From Viscum album (lineage: Eukaryota; Streptophyta; Magnoliopsida; Santalales; Viscaceae): a stretch of DNA of 64,000 nucleotides. The position numbers and the translations under genes were made by a program. The DNA lies in assembly GCA_963277665.1 (NCBI GenBank), contig OY728119.1:321242206-321306205 (forward strand), in the 5' to 3' direction. The first letter of the stretch is position 1, and each line of letters begins with the position of its first letter. The notes beneath the pieces were generated by a model that was not told the origin of the DNA, did no database searches, and worked only from the letters and a program-made list of their open reading frames with translations. Positions 28,756-41,309 of the stretch are shown in pieces.

Positions 28756-29528
28756 ATGGTAAGGTCTAGAGGTGTAGCCTCTACATCAGCCCAAATAGTA
28801 CTGGAATGTGAAGCATCCATTATTCAGGAAGTAGTTTGACATGGAACATCTTTAAGTGCATTAACCCCAGAATACATCCCTCCTTATGGTAGTGATTATG
28901 AATGATACTCAGTACTGAAAAAGGTTATTCATCTTCAATGTCTCAAATAATGGAAGAATATGTGGAAGACAATATATGATATTCACCTCAAGGAAATTCC
29001 ATCAATAATTACATTAATTAAATCTATGTATATCACGCTGGGATTTGGAAGTTTTGAGTACTGTGAAATTCATAACGCAGTGAAAGAGATTATACGAAGG
29101 ATGAAATATGAGAAATATATTTTGAATGACATTATGAAATCCAAATAGTTGATCAACACTGATGAATTCCAAGCAGCACTGATTTGGGATGAGGCTAATC
29201 ACACTGCAATGTTCACAGAACTGAAGTAGAAACTCAAAAAAATATTGTTCAGCAGTTTTTCCTTCAACAAGAATTAGATATCATTATAGTGGAGCTTGAA
29301 CATTACCATAAATCATTAGGATATGTCGATAAGGATGGTGAAAAATCCATTTCAGATGCTAGAGTAGCACTTCGTCACGCTAAAGAGACCATAGCTGGTC
29401 AAATAATTGACCTTCAATAGGTAGCATATGGGGATCATGAGGCTGTTAATGATATAAAGAGTTATCTAGAAAACATTTTATTATTTTTTATAAGAGAAAC
29501 ACTCAAATTTTTGGATGATCCTATTTGA
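28756..29528 (+). pseudogene. Antisense extra gene, C-terminal coiled-coil-like part
   Basis: A frame starting MVRSRGVASTSAQ at 28756 leads through LSALTPEYIPPYGSDYE and a 62-codon open stretch (28960-29148). After a frame change it reaches QQFLLQQELDIIIVELEHYH and SDARVALRHAKETIAGQII, ending with a TGA at 29526. The last part is rich in L, E, K and Q with helical spacing, so a coiled coil is likely. It ends about 3.4 kb before the converging end of the minus-strand integrase. Whether 28756 is a second gene or a later exon of the same one cannot be decided here. Confidence 0.45.
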
Positions 29529-30039
29529 AAAGTTTATTTATAATTAAATAAAATCACTTTGTCTTTAGTCATATGTGTTTTCATTCTCACTAGTTGCTTT
29601 GGTTTTAGCTAATCCATTGGACTTAGTAACAATAAAGTGATTTTTTTATAGATCTATACAGAAAACCACAAAAAAATTGTATATTTTGACTTTTTATTTT
29701 ACATTATTACCTCAATCATACGAAAAGTATGGTTAGTGAGGTGAGACTTGACTTTTGTTCAGAGGGTCCTTTGCTGGCCCCAATCTGGTGAGTACCATAT
29801 CTCTTGTTTTTTGCAGTTTAGAGTCATGCATGTTGGACTATAAAGGTCTAATGTTTAAGGTCAAATATATTTGACCATAAATTTTGAAATTAAATCCTAA
29901 ACAAGATTCAATGGCTATGAATTTATTTAATATTCTTTACATATTTCAAAGGGGAATCCTGAGCCTTGACTTTTAAGGTCACAAAATTTAAAACATATAT
30001 CAATATAAGGGGAGCCTCTTCTAATAAAAAAGTTTCCAT
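29529..30039. other. Spacer after the antisense gene
   Basis: No coding signal on either strand. AATAAA at 29548 and ATAAAG at 29632 could serve as plant poly(A) signals for the antisense gene, but such words are common in AT-rich DNA. Confidence 0.35.
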
Positions 30040-32900
30040 TATCTAACAAATTCTTTACCGGTGTTGTGTTATACAGGGCCAACTAGGGCATATGCTGTAT
30101 AGCCAAATAATGGAACCTTTTAATTGACAGGCCCATTATGTAGGAAACATTTATGCAAGGCCACCTAGGGTCATGCACTACATAGTCAAGAAAAAGAGAT
30201 CTCAGATGTTTGACATTATACTATTGATAAATAAGGGAAATTATGATTTAGTTGATTCAAGACCATAGTGGGATGAATTTCCAATGAAATGGATTTTCAT
30301 AATGAAGTGATATTTTATGGTGACATATTTCATGAATAAGAAAACAATTTCTATACAAATTTTGTTTATATGTATCAAATACATTATATTAGAAAAGGGA
30401 ATTTCTGATATCAAACTATGCAGTTTTATGTAATGTTGTGATGAAATAGTACTGTGTAGTTTTAAGTCATGCATTCAATACATTGTCTTGTGTAGTTTCA
30501 AGTCATGTAGTTATGACATTGTACGATATAGTTTCAGTCATGCAATGAGGAAATTTTGGGGATTTAATTTATGTTATTTAGCTCTGACCAATGTTCATAT
30601 ATTCTATTAATTTCATGCTAATTTGTTTTGAAACATACATCCATATTCTGGTATCGAACGAAAAATTGTAAACTATGATTTGGTAATTTACCGATTTGAT
30701 TATTGATATGGGAAAATAGAAAAAGAAATTAGAGGAATACTTTTCCCATAATGAATTCTCCACTATTTGAGAAACTTGTTAGGGGGGATCTATTATGTAG
30801 TGAAAAACGGAAAATGTGTTTCATAGCCAAATCGTGGGATATTTTGATGGAGAGACCTGTTATATAGGCAAATTATGCAAGGCTACTTAAAGGCATGTGT
30901 TATATAGTCACTCAAAAGATCTATCATAAGTCTGACATTCTATTGATAAATGAAAAATAATGTTTATGGAGACTCAAATTTTACAAAGCACGGAGTTTGG
31001 ATTAAGAAAAGTGGTACTTGAAAATGAAGAGAGTATTTACAACAAAGATTTCCTAAGAATCAGATGAATATAAATTCTACTAAGGTCTGGGCCAAATATA
31101 GGAGGTATGGTGTTTGTATTTTTAGGTCATACTACTAGGAAAATAGTTGTAAATAGTATATGATATGTGGTCATGTGATTCCAAGGTTATTTCATATTTC
31201 ATTGAAAACATGGAGGGGGAAATATGTAAACCATAGTCTTGATGATTTTCAGATCGAGATAATGATAGTAGGATAAATATACCTGAATGACTATTTTAAT
31301 ATACATATTCTAATATATTGTCATCAATAAATTAAGGGGAAAATATATTATAATCAAGAATGAAATTACCATAATTTGACAAACCTATAATGGGAGATGT
31401 ATTGTGTAGGGCTAATTAGGGCATATGCTGCATGGCCAAATAGTTAAATCTTTTGACTGAAAAGACCATTACGTAGTAAACGTTTGCAAGGGAACCTAAG
31501 AGAATGTTATTCATAGATTGGGGAAAGTGTTCATAGATATTAGAAACTCTGTCACTTGAAACCGTAGAAAAGATTATGAAGATCTGGTAATATTCAATAT
31601 TAAGATTGTGAACTATAGAAGGGGTTATACTCAATTCACATAACAAATATTTAAATCAAAATTGGTTATGATTTTGAAGTCATTTACATAGATCTGGCTC
31701 AAATGTAAAATGGTGACTTTCTTTGATTCAATTGAATTTATATTATGATGTGTAGTATAAATTCATGCAGTGAGAAAAGTATACAATGTAGTATTAAATC
31801 ATGCAGTGAGGACATTGGTAGCCCCTTCAGAAATTAATAAACCTTATTAATATAAAAAATCCTTTTACCCAATTCATAAGGCCATGTGAGCGATGCTTGG
31901 TGTGGGAAATATGGAGTAGTAAGGGTTTCTTATATAACACAAAGGTGACACATGTGAATAATAGTGGTGTTAGATTTCCATGCAATTTAACTTCATGTGG
32001 TAAGGACGATGATGAACCTATGTGAAAAGAAATGCATAATTTATCTAGAGTAAAGGATAAAACCCAAGTGTCACTATGTGTCTTATTGGGGGAAATAATC
32101 AAGAAATACATATTTCATTATGACTTCCCTATGCAGGTTCGATTCTTATATAAGGAATCAAGTGATTTTTTCATATCGTGGTTGCACCTGGACACAAGAT
32201 TGGAGATCCATGAATCTCTATGTATCTTATATAGATGATAACCAAGATGCATGTAGTACTTTTAATAGTCATTTCCTACACTAATCAATTTTGACATTGG
32301 AGGCGGGGGGAATTAACACAAACTAGAAAAATGATTAAATTTAATAAAAATGGTTGTATGAAAATCAAATCATGTTCATTAAAATAGAACTATGTATAGA
32401 TCATGTTCATATAAATGAGAATAAAAAGCGAAATAATAATTTTTTGTTCATAGCTAGGACGAGGTCTAGAGATATAGGAATTTATAATTATCTCAAATAG
32501 ATAAGAATCAAGCCATATGTTGTTCTTGAATCAAGGTCCCTATACAGATCTGATTCATACATAGGGAAGAAAAGGACTCATGTGACACTAAGGAGTAACA
32601 ATGATATCAATGATTCATTCATATAGATGCTCTTAACGTTATGAAGAAAAGACGTTAACCATACAATTTAATGTCATATAACGGGGATAAATGTTGTAAT
32701 GTAGTTTAACGTCATGCGATAAGGGAAAAGATACTATGAATTTTTATGTCATGTAGCATGGACACTTGTGGTTGTTATGTAGTTTAACATCATGAAAATA
32801 TGACCTTGTACTATGTAGTTTTAAGTATTTTAGTAAGGAATTTGGGGGTATTACAGTATTTAGTCATGCAGTGAGGACGATGTGTGAAAATACACAAATT
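30040..32900. repeat. Diverged 0.6-0.7 kb tandem repeats in Tat 3' zone
   Basis: Three copies of one block begin near 30050, 30780 and 31385. Each contains a version of 'TATGTAG ... ATAGCCAAAT ... GACC/GGCCCATTA.GTAG ... TTTGCAAGG' (the GCCAAAT words are at about 30102, 30825 and 31436, spaced about 723 and 610). A shorter unit like GTAGTTTTAAGTCATGCAG followed by TGAGGACATTG recurs within and after them, near 30460, 30490, 30530, 31750, 31787, 32690, 32720, 32770, 32815 and 32865. Tandem repeats in the untranslated 3' region are a known trait of Tat elements. No coding frame is supported. Confidence 0.6.
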
Positions 32901-32929
32901 ATTTCTTCATGAATATCGCATTGGTTGGA

Positions 32930-34965
32930 GTTGTAACAAGCTATACATCCATTGAGATTAAATCATAAGCTCCATTTGAGTATTCCTTTTTTATTAAATA
33001 AGGTCATTCCCACATTGGCTGAAGCGTTAGAGGTTTTTTCTCTTGGTATAATTGGAGTCCTGAGGACCAATAACAATTCACTTTGAAAAAATGAATGGAG
33101 GCAGACTTTATTGTTAAAGTATTGATAGATTATGTTCTGATAGACTTATAAATGATGAAAAGAATACTGTATATTCTCTTCTAATCATTTCAAATCTTTA
33201 AACCATTTCTGAAAGCCTCTCAATGTTAACAACTGATCACATATTTTACTCTGAGTGAGGAAAATTAAATATAAATTGGAAAAAGTACTTTTGTTTCTTA
33301 AACCAATGAATAAATATTTTCTGTGGTTTTAGTTCGAGTAGTAGTCTGATAAGCCCATAAAGCATGCATAATTTTATCAGGAAAAACAGTTTTTTCTTTA
33401 TCCACCATCATTTAGTATATATTTGACTGGGTCTTATTGAAAGCCTATATCTATCCACGAGCTGCCGCATGATAATGAGATAAATGGTTGGGCTTGATAT
33501 TGAGCTCCTGATATAACTTCTTTACCTCAACAGAAAAACAAAATGGTTCCATTGTCCATTAATATAGTATGAGGGACATCAAATCTATTGATGATGTTAG
33601 TTTTTAAAAAGGAAACAAGGATTTTGCACCGAATACTTTGACAGTAATTTCCTCAACCTAATAAGAAAATAAGTCAGTAGCAGGTAGAATATACTTAGAC
33701 TACTTAGCCATAGCTAGCGGATAAGGACCAACTACATTCATTACCCATGTGGAAAATGCAAAGGAGTATTTTTTCTGTATGTTTCAAATCAAGTAAATGA
33801 TTAATTAATTTTAAATGAAAATTTTTAAGGGATCAGATTTCATTGTAAAATCTATAAAATCCTATGCCATTTTTCTCCAAAAGTATCCAAACCATCAGAT
33901 TAGATCAGAATGACATTGCCCAGACTGATGATCACCACAAGATCCTGAATGTACTTCTTTCATGACAGCTTCAATTTTTTCTCCATCAATAAATTTGAAG
34001 ATGATTTCATCAAAGACTCTTTTGTAGAGGATCTTCTAGTTATCTGGATAATCATAAAATGTAAAATCAACTTCTCATCATCAGATCTGTTCTTTTTCAT
34101 CCCTATCTGATTTAAGCACTCTATTTTGATGATATTAAATGATGTGTGTTCTCCATCCCATATTATGAACATACAAATCAGAAATCGGGATAATTTAATT
34201 AATCTATTACATTTTGTTTTTGAAAAAATGGTGAGACTATACAAAGTTGATCTATGCTTATTACCATTTCATCCCGATTTGGATCTTCTAAGGCTGTAGA
34301 TTCATCAGTGAGTGCATAAACATGATAATTTTGTAATCACGGGACATAAGAAAACGTTGGCTCTGATGGAAATCCAGACATTAACCATTGTGAATAATCA
34401 CACAGAAGGATTAACAGTTATTTTTTGATATAATATTCCCCATTGATATATTTTATTACCAATTCTGAATCACCTTTCACATTCAAGTGATTCGCATTCA
34501 CCATAAGTTTTAATTCCAAGCTAGTAATGAGATCTTTATATTATTCTTCATTATTTTTACCACCTAATTATCATAGTATAGAGTATGTAAATATTTCATT
34601 TTCTGGGAAAATAAGGACAATTCCAAACCCAACATTATTGATTTTAGGGTTTTCCATTCTCTTCCCTAATGAAATTTTAGAGGCACCATCAAATCACATT
34701 TCCCATATATGGAAATTATCTCAAAAATCGAATACCTCTTCACTAGTAAATTAAGTATTCTATGATGTATCTTCTGCATATGGATGTTCAACAAATAATT
34801 TGGCCAGATCTTGGCCATTTATTTCCTTTTGAGGCCCAAACTGGATATAATACTTCTACAAAATAACATCCCACCATTCTAGATGCCTGGTAATCATAGG
34901 ACTACGGAAGATATATTTGAGTGGGATTTTGTGAGATAACAATTAGACCTCATGATGTTGTAAGT
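32930..34965 (-). pseudogene. pol: Tat pol, part 2: RNase H, second RNase H, integrase
   Basis: Reading leftwards from 34965: the end of the RT-linked RNase H region (HKIPLKYIFRSPMITRHLEW, FGPQKEINGQDLAK); then the second, archaeal-type RNase H typical of Tat elements (FDGASK, LNVKGDSELVIKYINGEY near 34500); then integrase (MNVVGPYPLAMAK near 33760, ATDLFS), HYHAAARG then a relic of QAEAFNKT near 33450, LWAYQTTTRT near 33370; and a C-terminal SELLLVLRTPIIPREKTSN near 33060. The first catalytic Asp is Asn (MNVVGP), and the codon for the catalytic Glu is a TAG stop. Many stops and frameshifts occur. It continues the reverse transcriptase at 53535-54780 once the nested element is taken out. Confidence 0.85.
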
Positions 34966-34970
34966 AGTGT
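34966..34970. repeat. Target-site duplication of the Del-type element (left)
   Basis: AGTGT directly precedes the LTR start and pairs with AGTGC at 53530-53534 (one C/T difference). Across it the Tat pol reads through from reverse transcriptase into RNase H. Confidence 0.75.
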
Positions 34971-35867
34971 TTTCATGACCCGACCTAATGGGGCTCGAGT
35001 CACAACTTCCCAAGCCTGCCTCCAATAGGCCATGGGCTGGCGTATAGTGCTGAGTAGGATATTACACACAAGGGATGCATTAGACTAAGGTACATGTACA
35101 TACGAAACCACATTCACCTCCATGAAATAGTTTAGAGATATATAAAACTGAAAATTAAATTCATGCATAAAATTATCCCACAACCAGAGTACATCAGACG
35201 TACAAAAAGAAAAAAATAGGTCCCTCAAAAAGAAAACTACAATGTTGTCCAACCGGCATGAACGAAGGTGTACGCTGCCAAAATCACCACTGAAAAGCTC
35301 ATTGGCATAGCTCAGGTAAGACTCCATAGTCAGTCCTGATCACTCAACTCTGCGTACTCTGGTTCCTCCTAGGACTTTGTTGAAAGTATTATGGTCTACA
35401 CAAGACTCAAACATGTGTGGGCAAAGCCCGTGCATGGGTGATTATAACAATACTCAGTAGGCACCCCAAATACCCAAAACAAAATGGAGAAACTAAAAGG
35501 CAAAAGTCCCCTAATCCCATCCAGAGGGAACCCAGATGAGAGAGAAACTCCATCTCATGACCATCCTCAGCTAAACACAACTAGTCAACTCAACTCAGAT
35601 GTGTTCCCATAATTACACTATGAACAATCCATATATAATCATCTCACGCACTAAAACACATGATGTTCCAACCTCATCACCAGTAATGGTTCAAAACGTG
35701 GAGGGTACACTCCACAATCACCGCCATCCCAGATGACACTCTTCTGAGTGATACACTCCATCGGGTCCAACACAAACACCTCAGACGATCACCCGAGAGA
35801 TCACACCCGTCAGATACCATCACTGAGAAAGTCACACTGAAACAAAAAAAAACACTAATCTCCACGG

Positions 35868-36060
35868 ACAGGGGGTCACTCCTATTGTCCTCTAGTGGAT
35901 ACCAGAACCCACACATGTATATGAAGATCTCACAGATAGGAGATGACTCCTAGGGTCTGCTAGGGGATACCACATCCCGATCTGGCATTCATAGATCTCA
36001 CAGATAGGGGATCCCTCCCAGGATCTGCTGGGGGATACCAAAACCCGATCTGGCATTTGT
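35868..36060. repeat. Tandem ~70-bp units inside Del-type LTR
   Basis: Three units share 'GGGATCACTCCTAGGGTCTG ... GGGGATACCA ... CCCGATCTGGCATT ... AGATCTCACAGATAG', starting near 35868, 35938 and 36007. The sister LTR has the same units at 50985-51180, so the array was present when the element inserted. A second set around 36170-36380 repeats 'GTAGGGGATCATATA..CGATGATGCCACAACCCTAC'. Confidence 0.7.
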
Positions 36061-37452
36061 ACATAATCATATCACTCAGATAGAGGATTGTCACCCATGT
36101 CACAATGTTCACGACTAAACCTAAACCCTATCTGGCTCATCTCACATTGTAGGGGATCGATCTAATGCTTCCACAACCCTACAGATTCTGAGTGGTGAGT
36201 AGGGGATCATATATCTATCGATACCACTACCCTACTATAATCATCATGCTGAGTAGGGGATTATATACCCGATGATGTCACAACCCACTAAGCAAGGCCC
36301 ACTGCGTAGAGGATTATATTGTCCATGATACCACATACCCTAAGAGGTTAACCTAGTAGATAGGGGATCTCCACCCATGGATAAGTGGTCACCGTGATAC
36401 CAAGAACCAGTTCTGGGGAAACGATGCTAGTGGATCCCGCTACGGGCCCACCAGAGGGATGCAACGACCCTAAAAGATTAAACATCCCATCGAGAGGATC
36501 ACAAACCTATACAAATGTTTTGATGTCACGTGAACCGCCGTAGGAATGAACTATGGAGTACCCTCAACCACTGCCGGTCCAAAGGTCTCTAACCCAAGAG
36601 ACCCACCACAAAGCCACTCCGCACACCTCCAAGGCCGATACCAAGGCCACCATGGCAATCCTCACCGAAAAACACATAGGATATACTGTTTACTGGCCCG
36701 AAACGGACAACCGGTGAAAAAAGCAGTAGTCATCATAGCTAGCCTGTGCAGGGCCCACACAACAATCCCGAAACTCATCAAGCAGATCATACCACTACGA
36801 TCCCCTCCAAAAAACACACGGGATCCACTACTCATTCATCTCAAATGAACCCGTAATGAAATAGGTACAATTCACCGAAGTGAGCTTGAGTGGGGCCCAT
36901 GCCCCTATCCCGAAACACATCAAACGAATCACCCCATTGTGATCCTCTCGAAAAAATACATAGGATCGACTATTCATTTGCCAAAACAGGAATCTTGGTG
37001 AGAATGTTGTGTTTCTCTATAAATGACCCAAACCCAGCATCATGGGGCCCGCACCCCAAACTCGGTCCCAACACCTGAAAACCAAGAAGAAAAGTCATCT
37101 GTACCATTAGGGTATCAAAGCCAATGAAATCACATCAATCGAATGCTCCAGGTAGAAGATACGACGACCCTATGTTGAAAAAAACAAAATATTATTATTT
37201 TATTCGATGTTTCAATAACTAGATCCATGATCCCAGAGCATCAAAACCCTGAAACCCACCTCAAGTTTTTCCTTATTTCTAGGTTTGTGTCACCATAGAC
37301 GGAATGTGAATCTGTCCTCTAGAATGAATGAAACATGGGATTTAAAACCCCTGTGTACATAGAGAGGGCCGGACCGGCCTAAATCGGCTGGTCCGACCGG
37401 CCTGGGCCAACCCCGCTGCCGCTACTGCTAGCTGCTCCAGTTGGCGGACCAT

Positions 37453-37457
37453 GCCAC
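37453..37457. repeat. Target-site duplication of Copia element (left)
   Basis: GCCAC here pairs with GCCGC at 47162-47166. The sister LTR at 52553-52557 (GCCAT) shows the uninterrupted site, and the flanks align across it without a gap. Confidence 0.8.
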
Positions 37458-39362
37458 TATGAAGGTTTGTCTCCTGAGAACTATCTTTTATGTACATTGA
37501 TTACATGAATGTTCACTTATTATATATTTTTCATTGTTCTGCATTACTATAATATAATAATATCCTGGAATATTTGTTGCATTGATAAGGTCTTGGAAGA
37601 ACCCCGCTATGATGAGAACCTTGAAATTCTATAAAAATATTCTTAAATAATGTTCTATGGTTGAATGAAATACTATGATAGGACACATATTATACATATC
37701 AGCATGTTCCAGTACTCGTAAGAAGATGACACTCTCTCTCAGGGAATTCGCACTTGGTAAACTCCAAGATGGGAGATTATGAAAACAGACATGCCAGTAG
37801 AAATTCTGCATGTCATGGTGACATCAGACATTTCTATCTACGAGTGTGTGTAATGGTCCTTATACTGGAATATTATCATTGACTCGTGTCATGACTCAAG
37901 CACATAGATTTACTGACGAAAACTGTCACATAGACAGTTGGTGGGAAGTAGGGTACGTTGGGTGCGTCACGAGTGACATGTTGTTAATAGATATTTTGAG
38001 GAAGGATTTGTCCCTTCCATTTATGGAATTTGATATCTCTGCCCTTTGATTGAAGTAGAACTGTCGCATTAAATTCCATGACCATGGTGTAAACGACGTG
38101 TTTATTTCTGGAAGTCAATGAACGGCGGATCAAGCATATAGGTTTATGAAACTACCATGAAACCTGTATGATGAGATATTGAGAAAAAGGGATTAAATTA
38201 CATAGTAAGCTTTTGTATGAGGCGATGCGTCAATTTTGCATCAACTTCATTCTCTTGGGTGCCTTGAACCGTTGCTAGACAGTAATCTTGGACATTAGGC
38301 AAGCCCGCCTAATGCCAATGAGAAAGAGGCCTAGAGGGTCACACACTATGTGTATTCTTGTATCTCAATTAGAATAAATATTATTCCCGTACGTGTTTTA
38401 ATAATTATTCAAGGAAGCCTAGATCATTTTAATGATTAGAGGAAGAAGGAAATGAAAAACAAGATATACACACAGTGTATTAAAGATTACACATCGTGTT
38501 GTTTTTCATGGAAAGCAAGTATATGTTCTGTGTTAATTATTACATGCTGTGTAGTTTTCTTTATGAAAATTAAATGAATATATGAATACAATATATACAC
38601 GCCATGTACATTGAATTTAGAATCTGTGTAGTTTTTCCAGTCGAGATTTTGAGGATATAATATTATTTTAAATGATATTTATTAAAATCAGCATGGGCAA
38701 ATGTCAAGGAATTAATTATTCGACATGGGTTTTAAATAAGAGTCAATGAAATAAATAAAATGTGTAATGTTTTTATTTATTTTCATAACTCTATAACCTC
38801 AAACATGATTATAAATATCATCACAGCCCCAACTAGTTTCTGACACACAAGAGAATTGGTGTGTACAACAACCTAGAGAATTCTTTCAAGGCCAAAAGAA
38901 CTTCTTCCACCAAGAACACTCTCAAGACTATGAGAGATCCCTTCCATCAGATCAAGACGGTCCAAGGTTGAAAATGCAAGAAAATGTTTCTCCATGCTAG
39001 CACCCCGAGACTCCTTTGGTGACGTCCCATGATACGAGGTAAATGTGTGGATCACCGCTAGAGGATATCTACACTTGGATTCTATGACGCAATGATGAAT
39101 CACATCGGAACATGATCAAAAATATCATCGAAGAAAGAAAATACAAAAGGCATTTCATTTCAATTGATTAAATTAATTATAATCAACCTGTAACGAACCT
39201 ACTTTTTGGTTCCGTGACTTTCCTTTTATTTTTTCATTTCTGTGATTCGATCTATGGAGACAGGCATTTATAGTCGTATTGATCCTAGTTTGTCATTTTT
39301 AATGACAGAAAAACCAAGTGGGACCATCCACCCACGCAGTTCCGCTGCGCCCAGAACCTTCA
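37458..39362 (+). repeat. 5' LTR of Copia element
   Basis: Starts TATGAAGG (TG changed to TA) and ends AACCTTCA. Aligns end to end with 45226-47161. Around 38467-38608 it has four degenerate copies of a 13-bp palindrome (TACACGNCGTGTA). Frames within (37629-37811, 37846-38049, 38873-39103) have shifted counterparts in the other LTR and are not genes. Confidence 0.9.
38467..38608. repeat. 13-bp palindrome cluster, 5' LTR copy
   Basis: Variants of TACACGNCGTGTA at 38467-38479 (TACACACAGTGTA), 38488-38500 (TACACATCGTGTT), 38541-38553 (TACATGCTGTGTA) and 38596-38608 (TACACGCCATGTA). They are counterparts of the better-kept cluster in the 3' LTR at 46234-46428. Confidence 0.7.
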
Positions 39363-39364
39363 AA

Positions 39365-39376
39365 TGGTATCAGAGT
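39365..39376 (+). other. Primer binding site of Copia element
   Basis: TGGTATCAGAGT begins two bases after the LTR end and matches the 3' end complement of initiator tRNA-Met (TGGTATCAGAGC) at 11 of 12 positions. Confidence 0.9.
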
Positions 39377-41309
39377 GAGGTTATGACGTTGATTAGAGTT
39401 ATTTAGTTTTCGTTGATAATTTACGCATTTATAATTCATTCAATTTGAAATAAATTGTTCTATAAATCTATATAAACGAGATATATTCTTCCTCCTTTTG
39501 TCTTGATTCACATCACAAAAACAACCTTTTAATTTTAATTTTGACTAAAATAAAAACAAGGAACTCATACGGAGGAGCCTCTCTTTCTCTCTGTACAACA
39601 CGGGATTACATGGCGGGTAATTAAAACTACATTCCGTGTACTTTGGTTCAACGAACCGGCATTGGTCATCCAAACCACACCATGTGAATTAAATATGCCT
39701 AAGTATTAATCACGCCGTGTTGACCATAATTGAGCGGCCCATGGAAACCAGAATACATGGTGGGTAATTTGGAGCAACACGTTGTGTAGTCCGATATGGC
39801 CAAAGAGAAACTGTGTACAAGGAGAATCTGTGTTCCGCGTACACGGGATCGCCTGGCCGGTTACCACGTAACAAGGAAGTACACACCGTGTATAATTTAT
39901 CTACAAACAGTTTACCCCAAAATATCCAACGTACAGAGAACCCACCAAAGCCACGACATGTACTTTGGATAAAAGGTGAAAATAAATACATGACCTGTAA
40001 ATATAAACTACACGCCGTGTAATTTCAGAAAATTCACCAAGTTTCATCCAATGTACAAAGACCCATACAAGGAATATGGATGAGATAAATCTCAAGGAAA
40101 TTATGAAATGAATTTAATATAATGAATTGACGAGTTATATGATCATAATTAATTGAATTCTAGCGCGACTTATCTTAAATGAAATAACGATTAAAATAAT
40201 TTGTGTTATAAATTTGCGTAAAAATCATTGCATGCTATTGATGATCATGATCTAGACCAAATACCCTTTGTATGTGTTTGGATTCCTTGAAATTTATTCA
40301 ATTTAAATTTGTTAGCCTTCGAGCCTTCTTCCAATAAAATCTAGGGCCTCCGTGCCCATGGTTTCTTTAATGTAAACCCATGTAATGGAGGATCTCCCAA
40401 GCCAGAGGAGAAGGTACAAATCCCGAAGACGAGGTGAAACTGACGGAATAAGATACAAAGGTGGACATGTGGGAGCTGCAAAACACGAACCACCGGGTTC
40501 AAGATGATTTTTCCTAGGTCAGGGTAATCTTATCAAGACTTCTAGATAAGATAACAAATAGAAGCTCATGATCATGCCATATTATTTTATTTTTTGTGTG
40601 ATTTTATGGTTTATTTTTTATGTATGTGTTATCACAATCACATAATTAATGAAATAAACATGTATGCAAAGATTGAATAAAATAAAAATCAGAAAATGCG
40701 TACACATTATCAAAACATGGTTAATCACTTAAGAAATCATCACTTAATATTAACAAGAATGTGATAATACAAAACTATGAATAAATATTAAAATCACTCA
40801 ATACCATATTATGTCAGATCAACACTTCTGTTACTTGATTAAGGGAAAGACTGAATAAAACTACGTGTTTGACCAACCCCTGTTGGGAAAATAGCTTTTA
40901 TAAAGGAAGAATTTATGAAAGGTTTAGGGTTATCTTAACCATATTACATAAAGATGTGTATCCATTTCTAGACTTGGTGTAATAATGGAGGCAAGAGTTA
41001 AGGAAATCCAAGTCAAGATTTCAGGATTGGGGAGTCCACTCAACAGATCAAGGAATTGTAAGCTCACAGTTGGAAATGAAATTCCTTCCTAAATACCTTC
41101 AAAAAGCCTGACCAACCCATGTTGGGGTTATGCGAAGGGAACATGGATCCTTGAAACTAGAATGTCAAAGAAACTAGATGTTCTGAGTTCAATGGTAAGG
41201 GCCATTGGGACAGGATAAAATAGTGGGAGACTTAATAAATTAATTATTTATCATAAAATGTAATCAAGAAAGTACGAATAAATTTTCTCTTTTAAATTAT
41301 AGAATCAAG
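39377..41309 (+). other. Copia leader with more 13-bp palindromes
   Basis: Non-coding leader between primer binding site and gag. Palindrome variants occur at 39628-39640, 39710-39721, 39880-39892 and 40009-40021 (the last is a perfect TACACGCCGTGTA), with looser forms near 39776 and 39835. Short frames at 39710-40095 overlap these and show no domain. The part from about 40430 has no feature that I can name apart from AT-rich sequence towards gag. Confidence 0.6.

Larger units (their letters stand above)
34971..37457 (-). repeat. 3' LTR of Del-type element, left fragment
   Basis: It aligns throughout with 50088-52552. It begins TTTCATGACCCGA (TG lost to TT). It includes short internal tandem arrays (35868-36060 and 36170-36380). 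The right part turns GC-rich near 37370-37457, where the Copia element entered. Frames such as 35677-35916 and 36546-36848 are not conserved in the sister LTR and are not called genes. Confidence 0.85.

Noticed and set aside
24970..29530. Reading 24943-29528 as a separate DNA transposon nested in the Tat element
   Set aside because: No terminal inverted repeats or target duplication were found at its edges, and its place and direction match those of extra ORFs in Tat elements. The option is not fully excluded.
36546..36848. 100-codon plus-strand frame in the Del-type LTR
   Set aside because: The aligned part of the sister LTR (51650-51960) has no matching open frame.
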